Below are positions 19,153 to 31,100 of a stretch of 64,000 nucleotides of DNA, one piece after another (position 1 is the stretch's first letter; each line of letters opens with the position of its first letter). The notes under the pieces were generated by a model that worked only from the letters and a program-made list of their open reading frames with translations, was not told the origin of the DNA and searched no databases. The stretch lies in contig NC_056422.1 of the NCBI RefSeq assembly GCF_905147365.1, forward strand, positions 3,908,501-3,972,500, written 5' to 3'. Made by a program: the position numbers and the translations under genes. The stretch is from Aricia agestis. Lineage: Eukaryota > Arthropoda > Insecta > Lepidoptera > Lycaenidae.

Positions 19153-22100
19153 TCAGTCGCTGCGGGCATACACGATAGCTGTGCGGCAAGGGATGTATAC
19201 CTAGAAATAATGAAATAATTAGTTTGCTGTAAAGACAATTATTAACTTTTGCTTAACAATGCCTTTTCAACGTTGTAATATTGAATATTCTGGTAGTCAG
19301 AGATGTTACCTGCAACTTTGTTGATCGGAAATTAGTATAAGTACCTATGTAAATATAAAACTATACATGTCTTTTCATAGTCGGAAATTAGTATAAAACT
19401 ATACATGTCTTTTCATAGTCGGAAATTAGTATAAAACTATACATGTCTTTTCATAGTATGTAGTTACTTTATAGGATCCCTTAAGTCTTATAACAAGTTA
19501 TCAAACTTTTAATTCTGACCTGTATAGAATCATTCCTGTTGCCCCACGGCATGTTCTGTGTGAGGTGGTATTCTCCTTCGGGCTCCACGCGCCCGAATCC
19601 GCCATACTTTTTGCTGTCAGAGCACAGCACCGCCTAGAAACATAAATAGATTAAATAGATAAATTAGGTTTAGTCATAAAGATATTGAGAATTATAATAT
19701 TTTGATGCAAAAACAAAATATAATAGGCTCGGGTTTTATAATAAAATAATGTTCTTAGGTTATGGATAGAAATCCACCAGATGGCGCTGTGGGTAGTACA
19801 AATAACATGCTCCCATCTGCATGAGCGCGATGCTTGGCGCGATGCACGGTGTTTGGGGATATTTTACTTTCATCAGAATTCTTATTTCAACGACATAAGT
19901 GTCAATTTCATACTACCTGGTAGAATGAACGTTTACATCACCTGATATTTGCCAGCCACGTCGACGCCGACTCTGTAGTCGGTGAAACTCTGGTAAGGGT
20001 GGAAGTTGAACACGAACAGTAGTCCTGCTCTCTCAAACGCCACCACTTTGTCACCCTCGTGCTTGCAGGATACGTACGCCTGGGAAAATTAAGCGATTTT
20101 GAAAATTGATACATTAATATATATTATATAATGATAGCGGACCTACGTTGTTTAATTGAGTTATGTTATTAAGTCCAGCCGACAGATAACATGTAACGAC
20201 TAACGATGATTTGATATAACTCGACTAAATTACCGAAGTATTTTTGTCGGGTCATTACTACGGTTATTTTTATTTCAGATTAATTTTAAAATTATGTTGG
20301 TACAAATTTACAGTAAGATATGCAAAAATTAAGGCTTGTTTTTATGGTAAACAATAACTCCTAAATCGAGTTATTGTTAAACGTTTATGAAAATATCAAT
20401 ATGCCTCCTAAGTCCTATATTTTCATTTACTCTTTAAAGTTAATGCTCGAATCAGTATCACGTTAGCTCTTTCGTTTCCCTTGTTAATAAAAGAGAAGAC
20501 ATGTGCCATTATAACAAGCTGTTAACACTAACAGACGGTGAAATTGGGCCTAAATTATTCTTACCGGGTTAGACCTCAACCAGCCGTGCTTGTCCTCCAG
20601 CCTGTTCATGTCCTTGTCGAACTCATTGAGGAACTTGTACTTGAGGAGCGGGTCGTCCACCAGGTGCCACTGGCGGCGCGCGTAGTGGTACGACGAGTCG
20701 TTGCCCGCGCGAGGGAAGTCTAGCCACTCGGGGTGACCGAACTCGTTACCTGGGAAAAATCAACAATGATATTATACAACGGTATGTTACGGATTACTGA
20801 CGACACCTTTAGGTATAATATTGTGAACTTACTACTGGTGACATCTGTTGGCGTGATCATTACCTAAGTGGGCCCGAATCCCGATCGATCGAAGACAATC
20901 AATTTTATTGTGCAATATCGCGTATTGTTCAATATTATTGACCGTCTAGGGTTGATATTGGACGCGCCCGCCTTTCAATCTTATTTTCAAATAAATGTTC
21001 AATAATATTGTTCTATGATAATACTAATACCTAGACTGATATTACACAATGGTACGTTAGGTAAAAATCACGCCAACAGATGTCACCAGTAGTATGTTCA
21101 ATTGTTCACAATGTTATACCTAATACCTATAGGTGGAGCCAGTAATCCGCAATACTGTATTGTAATTTGTAGTAGATAAAACAGAACTACATAATTGTAA
21201 GTTGATCTTATAACAATATCAGCTACTAGGCGACAGCAGCTGCTGTCACCTATATTTTAGCTGTTTTAGCGAAGTTTTTTCTACTTCAAGTTTTCAACAG
21301 ATGGCGCTAGTAGTACGTTCATATTACAGATGTCGCTAGTTACACTTACCCATAAAATTCAAATACGCTTCTCCACCGAGCGCGTGTGTGATGAGCCTGA
21401 TCATGCAGTGAAGAGCCAGCCCCCGCTCTATGACCGGATTGGGCTCGCTGAGAGTGCTCATGTGTGTGTACATAGCTGCGTCCATCAGCCAGAACGCGAT
21501 GGTCTTGTCGCCAACAAGAGCCTGAGTATAAGAAAATATTTAATTAATGTTATAATCTATAGTCCTTTAAATAACAAGAGTGTGTTTGTGAATTTTACCT
21601 TAAACATGACTTATTGCCTACGACGACTGAAATTCTTATAAAATGTACTGATTGAGTTGTAGATTCTCGGTCTTTATGTCTTCTTTATGCACGATTACCA
21701 GTGCATAAATACTTTTTGTTAATAAACATTAGTTTTGCATAAAAACTTGCAATAAAAATAACTCTAAATGGTCTGAAAGCTGTGAGAATATTTAATTTTT
21801 ATCTTAAGTAATGAGGGATGTTTGGCGCTATGAAGCCGTAGGGGCTAACGTGTCAATTGTCATCAAGCAGCGGTCATATGTCACCAATGAGTAAAGAAAC
21901 AGAACTCTATAAAAGTCAATGTATGTCACGCAATAGCTTCTACAGACTACATGTCATGACACTGTCATAATATTATGTCTGTCTGACACGCCATTTGACA
22001 CGAAAGACCCTCAGCGACCCTAGCATGGCCACGGTAGAAATGCGAAAGTATAGAAAAACTGTGGAGATAAACTGAAGGTACCATTCCGATCTTTACCGCG

Positions 22101-25100
22101 GCTAACCAAAAAATTCAAATAAAATTCTACTTTATGACATAGACTATAGTTTATAGTCTATACTCTATATCATAAAGTGGCATTTTAATTGAATTTTTGT
22201 CGGTCGCGGCTAACCGCGGTAAAGATCAGATCGGTACCTTCAGTTTATCTCCACAGAGTTTCTATACTTTCGCATTTCTACTGTGGCCATGCTATAGGGC
22301 TACTGGTGGTCTGGTGGCAAATGATATATCGCCAACCCTCATTACCTGGTCGTGGCTCTCAGCGTACGCCACGGTGCCCTCCATCCAGCGGCGGTTGGTG
22401 AGCGTGTGGACGATGTGGCCGATCTTCCAGTTCTCGTCCTGCTCCTCCTTGAGCAGCTTGATCCACATGTCGGGGATGGCCATGCCGAGGCGGTAGTCGA
22501 AGCCGGTGCCTCCCTCGCGGACCGGCCGGCAGGACGCTGGCATGCCGGATACGTCCTACAAATAAAATGTTAAATGACTGCGAATATTTTATGCCAATGT
22601 TATCCACGACAATATTACTAGCTTAAAGCCAAACTTTGTGAGGGCTCACGTTGTTTTTATATTGTAATAGTAACCAAACCTTGACTGACTGATGATAACA
22701 CATCTACATAAGTACATATAAATAAAAAGTACCTGGATGACCGAGCTTTGCTCGGTATAGCAAACACTCATTGACTTCGTGTTACTTAATAACGCCATCT
22801 GCTGGTCGTTAAAACAATTAGTTGCTAACAAAATAGTATTATTATTCGCCAATAGATGTCAGGAAGAGTCATATTTTTCAGTTTATCGATTATTGATAAA
22901 ACACGAATAAAAAGACATTTTCTGAAAATGATTCCTAGCTAGATCGATTTATCGCCCCCGAAACCCCCTATATACTAAATTTCATGAAAATATATTATAT
23001 ATATATATATAAGACTTGAAGCACAAATCAATAGGCGTGATACTTTTTCAGTACAGTGTACCACAAAAGTTCTCAGGTTGTGGGATATACTAGGGCTCGC
23101 TTCGCTCGCCCTGACAAATCTATTATCTACTATAGACAGACAAACGTTCAGATTTATAATATAAGTATGGATGCATCAATACAAAAATAATAATAGCATC
23201 ATTGAGGAACCTTAACAAAGGCAGCCTCAACAATCACTTTGCCCCAACTTGCTGTCATTAGGTACCGACCTCAGCAATAGTGATGGCTCTACTGTCGAGG
23301 CTGTGTACGAGCTCGTTGGCGAGCATGAGGTAGATGAGTGCCTCGGTGTCGACGTTGAGGCCGTAGTACTCGTCGTAGTGGCCCGAGAAGCCCTCGCCGA
23401 TGCCGCGGCTGTGGTACAACATGGACGTCACGCCGTCGAATCTGGAATGTTAATATAATATGATACCACGTTGTCAATAGTACCTGCGGGCTGCGACCTT
23501 AGCATGGCCACAGTAGAAATGAGAAAGAATAGAAACACTGTAGGATAAACAAAAAATAACGTCCTCCCTAATTAATATTATTTATTATTTTTTCTACTGT
23601 GGCCATGCTAAAGCCGCTGGTAAACTATGTTTTTCCATGGACATGAAAATGCCACACACAGACCACCACGCACATGTAACTTATAAGTTATAACACCCCA
23701 TATTTTTATTTGGGAATAAAAACAGCTAAACGCACTACCATAACTTAATTAAGAACTTAATATTAAACTACAAATAATAAAAACTAGTGTTAAAGTTAAT
23801 AGAAAATTATATGAAAGATAAAAAGTTGAATGTTAAAATTTTACCTGATGAATTATGATTTCATAATAATTATTATTATGAATAGGTGTGCAATGGTTGT
23901 GCATTTGTTATAACTCATTTACCTGAATCCGTCGAACTGATATTCTTCTTGATACCATCTGAGATTGGACAGCAAGAATCTTAAAACTTCGGTTCTGAAA
24001 GGAAAATTATCATATTTTGTAAATACAATATTATATGATTTACCGAGTGTAACCTACTTCAGAATAATTAAATTGAGTAGAAAAATGTATATTAAAACTA
24101 CCATGGATACATCTGTTCATGGTTTGCTACTTATGAGGCGACGCCTTGATAATTTGGCTGTAGCGATATCGACTTTTCTCAGCAATGACTAAAGTTAAGA
24201 AATTTTGCCAACAGAGGAGAGTGATTTAAGCTTCCAAAATTTGTACATAGATTGGTTCAAGCAAACACTTTAATTTGCCCATAACTTATATGAAATATAT
24301 TTATGGTTTTTAAATTACGTTTTGTCGACCAATTTGTCGCTTACGCCCTTTCCATTTCTTGCTGTTCCATTTCTATTTCTAGTTTTCTATGAAAGGCCGG
24401 GCCGGCCTCTCATAGAAAACAAGCAATCTAAAACATATCCAACCCGGTTTTTCACTTTAAAGGAAATCCGCTGCGCTCCGACACAGTGTGCGATACACGC
24501 ATCCGCTTCCATACAAATTGTACAGAGGCGGATTTTTGCGATGAGCCCTGGCACGCTGAGCCCCGTCACGGCCCGTCTCAGTGTGCTCACTCCTTAACGT
24601 TAACTTTAACTAGACTGTTGCTGCGTAGGTATCGACAAACCACTTACTCAGAATAGTTGAACAGCCTGCTGTCCCACAGAGCGTGAGTGCCTCGCGCTCC
24701 GTCATGGAAGTAGCAGGCGTTGGTGCCGTCGAACTCGTTGAGTCCATCCAGCGTGTTCTTGGACGCGTGGGAGTGGACCACGTCCAGTAGGACGTATATG
24801 CCGAGCTCGTGCGCGCGGTCGATCAGCTGCTTCAGCTCGCAGGGTGTGCCGTAGCGACTGGAAGAAAGATGACCAAACTCAAAAAAGTTTTCTTTAATTA
24901 CCGAAACTAAAGCTATAGATATAGGATTATATTACATTTAGGGCCCGTTTCACCACTTCCTGATAGGGTGCCGGACAGGCTATCTACCACTTAACTTGAC
25001 AGATAGAGTATGGAGAATCTCTCAAATAGGTTGTGGATAGCCTATCCGGCACCTTATCAGGAAGTGGTGAAACAGGCCCTTAAGCAGCTAAGTTTTATTA

Positions 25101-28100
25101 AACATTGTTTAATTTATATATTGTTACGTGCTAGGGTTCGAGGATTTGGAGAGAAAGACCTGGTGACTCCCTTGAAGACTTTATTAACACTGCACTAAAC
25201 ACCAAGTCTAGGTCACACAAGCACACACAAGGTCACAATACTTAGCACTAAGTCCAAACACTAATCACTAGCTCCAATCACTAAGCACTATCACTGTCCT
25301 AGGTCATAGCCAAGTCGCAGGTTTCACTGGTTCACTCACTATTGATCACTTGTTGTCGCCTCGAAGATCGCTCAGATCGAACTGAATTGCCGGGCCTGCC
25401 TGCGGCTTTTTATATGGCGAGACGAATTCCAGAAAGTTCCCGATTCACGTAAACAAGTAAACAACCGTGGGAACTTTCTAGGAGGCTCGAGTATGTACCA
25501 CAATAAACATAAACAACTAAACACGTAAACACATAAACAAAATAAACCGGTAAACACGTAAACAAGACACTTCTAGAAAGTTCGAGCACAGTCTATTCGA
25601 GTATGTACTAGCGCACCTAACGCCATCTAGTATTGAGTAGGGGATATATGTTGCCTGTGTTCCCTCGGTAAGTTTTGCTGATTTGTCGCTAGATGGCACT
25701 ACGTGTCCGTATACCATGTTCCGTAACAATATTTTGTGTTAACATTTTTTAGCTTCCATTCACTCGTTAATGATATTATTTTTATTACCATGAATATTAA
25801 CTTTGATAATATTCATAGTAATAGTTTTTACCTGCTAGCAGCGAAGAAGCTGGTGACTTGGTATCCGAAGGATGCGTAATACGCGTGCTCCATAATCGCC
25901 ATCAGCTGTATCGCATTGTAACCTTAAACATTACAAATAAATATATTATAAAATAACATAATAAGTACTTTGTACAATTTCTACATTCTTGTAGGAGGAG
26001 TAAATTAAACACTCAATCTGTATCACTGATGACTGAACACTTTACTCTCGGCGGCGGCTGGTGAAGAAGTGGTCGATAGCTCTCACGTCTGGCGACCATA
26101 TCTTCACCGCCCCACCTTGGTAGGCGGCCATCTTTATTTATCAATACACTACATTCTACATAATATTTTGCGTATTTTTAAAAATCTACTGCAGACCATT
26201 TTTTTAACAGGAACATAAATTTAAAATCCTGCCATCAAGAGATGGTACGCAATGCAATGTCGTTGTTTACTAACGCCATCTATTGAACATCAAAAAGAAA
26301 CAATAATTGTAAAGCAAATTGCCAGCATTAAAATATCAATTATTACTATTGTATGAAATATCAAATGCGTAAAATGTTAACTATTTACCCAAGTCCTTGA
26401 TCCTAGGCAGCACGTTGTCTTTGAACTCGAGGTAGGAGCCGACTCTGCCTTCATTCGTCCCGATTCCCACATGACACTCGTAGATGCGCAGGGACGCGGG
26501 GCGGGGGACTTTGGCGTTCTTGAACTTGTAGGGCTGATAATCAGACAAAAGTTGAAGGACAATCATCATCATTATCGCAAATGTATGCCATAATTTTATA
26601 CTGTGGTCTGTGAATACACTATACCGATTACTGGGTGTAACCAAATTAGTGATAATACTTTAGGGTGTGTATGGGTCCCCCATATAGAGTTTGCTGTGAA
26701 AGTAGCAGCGCTGAAAGAGTAACTTTTTTTTCACCTTTGTATAATTTGTATGGAAAAATTATGACGCGGGGGCGCTTGTCCACCCAAACCTAAAAAAATG
26801 TTATTCTTTCAGCGCTGCTACTTTTACAGTGAACTCTATATAAGGGACACATACACACTTTAAATTATTATCACTTAGTTTTGTAACAACTTGTTCAAAT
26901 GTTCATCAATTCGGAATTTTAAACACGAGATGAAAGTTAGAACTAGTACTTATAAATTTCGATACTTATTTAATATAGCTAGGTATAGCATCTCTTTATT
27001 CAATTAAATTAAGTGCTGTACGCATTTTAACTTAAACTTCTCTTTTGTATTATTTTTTTAACCTCATAACTGCAATTTTTCCGTAGTGATTAGCGATAAC
27101 AGTAACAGTGTGAGTATCAGCCGCTGTTACTCATAAACCCACGACGGGGTCACGATATTTAGATAAATATGGCATTTGTTTTGTTTACCGTATAGTTAAG
27201 TAGATAGGAAGTACGAATAAAAGCCTAAAATTTATGACCGTTTCATTTTGCAAAGCATTCAATTTGCAAACATACTTATTTAGACTTTAGTTAACTTATA
27301 TACCGTAGCAATGTAATGTTTAATGTCATAATATATTATGTACAATGAGATGTATAATGTTGGTCTATAAAGTGCAATCGCAGAGTAGAAGAGAAAGAAG
27401 CTCTCTTTTTTTTTAACTGTACCTACTAGAGATAAATAGTTATCAACTTCACTAAAAAATAGGTGTAACTTGAGTGAACACTTAGGTCATCATTTGTATA
27501 CAGTAGCGGCGTTAGGGGGGGGCGAAAGCGACGCTGGGCGACCGCCCAGCGCGCCGTATAAAAAGGGCGCTGAAGGCAAACAAAAGGGGCGCTAATTTTT
27601 TTCAGCACCTGCAGCACCCTGGTCGCCGAAGAAATCTGGCGCTGGTAGTGTTAAAAACCGGCCCTGTTGTTTATGTGTGTATACCACATAAACTGACGAG
27701 TACGGGTGGGTTGCACCAGAGCCGTGGTTAAAGTTAAAGTTAAGGTTATGGTTATAGTTAGGTTGGGTTGCACCAGAGGCGTGGTTAAAGTTAAAGTTAT
27801 GGTTATAGTTAAGGTAAATTTTACTTTAACTTTGCCCGGAGAAATTGACAGATGACCAGCTGGTCTAACAAGTTTATAAATTAACGTGGGCGTGGGCGCT
27901 GCTAGTAAAGGAGAACTGTCAAAAATGGCGTTTTTGTATGATGACTGCGTTAGTTCCTTTTTTCGCCACGTGCACTTAAAACCTTGTCGAGCTCTATGGT
28001 TATGGTCAAATATGGCGTCTTGATGGCGTCCATTTTTAACCTTAACCAAAGATTTGACATTTTACATTGTAGTTAAAGTTATAGTTAAAGTTACAGTTAT

Positions 28101-31100
28101 AGTTAAAGTTAGTTGGTGCAACCCAGTCTTTAGGCTAAATTTAGCTTTAACTTTAACCTTAACTTTGACCGGAGAAATTGACAGATGACAGCTGGTCCAA
28201 CAAGGTTATAAATGAACGTGGGCGGGGGCGCTGCTGGTAAAGGAGAACTGTCAAAAATGGCGTTTTTGTATGATGACAGCGTTAGTTCCTTTATTCGCCA
28301 CGTGCATTTAAAATCTTGTCGAGCTCTATGGTTATGGTTAAATATGGCGTCTTGATGGCGTCCATTTTTAACTTTAACCAAAGATTTGACATTTTGCATT
28401 GTAGTTAAAGTAACAGTTATAACTAGTTAAAGTTAGTTGATGCAACCCAACCTAGAGTACTAAAGTCTAAGAGAATTTACCTGATCTGGTTTGTATATAA
28501 ACTGCTGGTATGTGAATCCCTCGTGGGGCTTCACATAGCTGGCCCAGGGAGACACTCTGTACAGGTGGTCGTTGACGATCAGTTGGACACGGCTCTCGTG
28601 CTTTATAGGACAGGAGCCATCCGCATTGGCTGGGATGTGCAGCTCCCATTTGCCAAATTCCAACCTCTTGAAGGCATGGCTCTTGGAGTTCCAGCCGTCT
28701 GAAATTAATTTATTGTTATTATTATTATTATTATTTGTATGTTGTTGTGTAAGCTGTAAGTACATTGATTGACTTACCTACTTATAATTGAAAATTGAAA
28801 TGAACCTACTTATAGATAAAGTACTCAGTAGTGAGTTATATAAAAGATCGAAAAATATAATTCAGATGGTACCACCTCTTATAGAAACACGTAAGAGCAA
28901 GCGATAGCGCGATGTAGACGACTATTAGCGCCATCTGTTATGAATTTTTGGAAGTAACTTACGCTTTTACACCCCCTTACAACCCCTTTTTCCAGTTAAA
29001 AAGTAGCCTATGTCCTTTCTCAGGCTTTAGACTATCTGTATACAAAATTTCATTACAATTGGTATTTAGGACTCGTGTAAATGAAACAACAACTTATAAT
29101 ATATACAATAACCAACCAATAAAAAAGGTAAATGAAACAAAATTTTTAGGAGTCTATATTGACCCAAATCTAAATTGGAAGTCGCATATAGAGCATGTAT
29201 GCTCTAAGCTGAACCGATTTGTTTATGCTCTTTTGAGATTGAGACAAATATGTGCACTACCCACAGTTCTCGCGATGTACCATGCTTACGTAGCATCTGT
29301 TCTTAGATACGGTCTAATGCTCTGGGGAAACTCGATAGAAATTAATAAGGTATTCATAGCACAAAAGAAATGTGTAAGAGCCATTTGTGGTAGACCCCCC
29401 TATGAATCATGTAGGCCACTATTTAAAAGACTAGGACTGATGACATTGCCTAGCCTATACATATTCGAGCTAGCCAATTTTGTAAAGCAGAATTATGGAC
29501 AATTTACAGAAGCACTTGAAATATACTCACGAAGCAATAGAAATGCTGACAGATTGGTACTCGACACTTTACCACGAATAACCTTGTATCAAAAACAATA
29601 CTACCCTATGTGCATCAAAGTATACAATGCCATACCGAAATAAATTAAAGAGTTACCTTATATTAAATTTAAAAAAGAACTAATAAAGTGGCTCAAATCT
29701 AAAACATTTTATTCTACAAATTAACTTCTACAAACCTGAAATTATTTATATTATGTACTTATTAAAAAAAATGTTGACGAAATTGACATATAATAATATT
29801 GTAACCCCTATGTAAATTTACTTGACTAATTATTAAAAAATATGAATAAGATTGCATATCTGGGTGCACGGGAGTGTCCCCGCCAAGATGAGCCAAGCGA
29901 AGCGCGCACGGTGCCCGTGCGCGCTTCGCTTGGCTATCTTAATACCTACCTTTTCTCGAAACGTTTCGTCGTATTTTTGCACTCTCGTAACTTTGGTTCG
30001 GATAATGCCAGATAGTTGAAATTTTGAGGATATAATGGCATGAGTATAATAATTAAATGCGCAAAGTTTGAATATTGCTACTATTATACTTTAGATTTTA
30101 TAGGTGTCCAAAAATCCACATTTCTTGCACTGACTCACCGATCATCAAAATTGTTAGGGTACTTCCTGAAGTCTGAGAAAGCTGAGATTTGGTATGTAGC
30201 ATACTATTAGTACAGAAACAACAAAAAAATTATCGAACCCAACCTAACCTATCCCGTCCCCTTGATATAGAGGGGGGATGTTAGTATGGGATACCCCTGT
30301 TTCTTGTTCTGGATACAAAATTAAAAATAGAGTATAAAATATACTCCTTGTGCCCAAAAAATACGTGTTAGCCATGTGAGACCACAGACTCACAGAAAAC
30401 CGGCGTCAAACACCGCTCTCACAGAAAACAGCGCTTGCGCTGTGTTTCTTCTAGCGAGTTAAGCGGAGACCGGAAGCCCAACTGAACTATACCTTATTCC
30501 CTAATCCCTATCCCTGTTCTCTTCTGCTTATTCCCTTAGCCTATTCCTTCATTAAAAGGGCGAAAATGTACTTGCAACTCTTCTAATGTGACAGTGTCCA
30601 TGGATCGCATGGACGACGGCAGTTGCTTTCCGTCAGGTGGCCCGTCTGCTTGTTTGTCCCCCAATTTCATAAAAAATCGGCCAAGTGTGAGTTAAACTCG
30701 CGCACAAATGGTTCAGTACCAGTAGCAGCGCTGACTAAGCAATTTTTGTTAAATTTTTTATATGCAAACGCTTCAGCGTCATGAATTTTCCCGTACAAAA
30801 TTAAAAAAAAAGAAAACACTCTTTCAGCGATACAACTTTTACAGCGAACTCTATATAGGGACTCACACATCCTAAAGTATTATCATTTAGTTTTGTTACA
30901 CCCTGTATAAGTAGTCATCGTTAAAATTGGGAAAGCTACGGTCTTTTAGTTGGTACGTACTGAAATCTCCCTGCAAATGTATAGCGTGCGCCCCCGGCGC
31001 CCACTCGCGCCACGTCACTGAACCATCAGCGGCGAACTGAGGCCCGAAGTACCTGTAGCCAGTGGTGAAACCTTCCACGCCACCCTCCCACGAGCTCATC

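Noticed and set aside
22359..22607. Overlapping frames opposite the branching-enzyme exons
   Set aside because: Shadows of the real exon at 22346-22555, whose frame carries the GH13 motifs.
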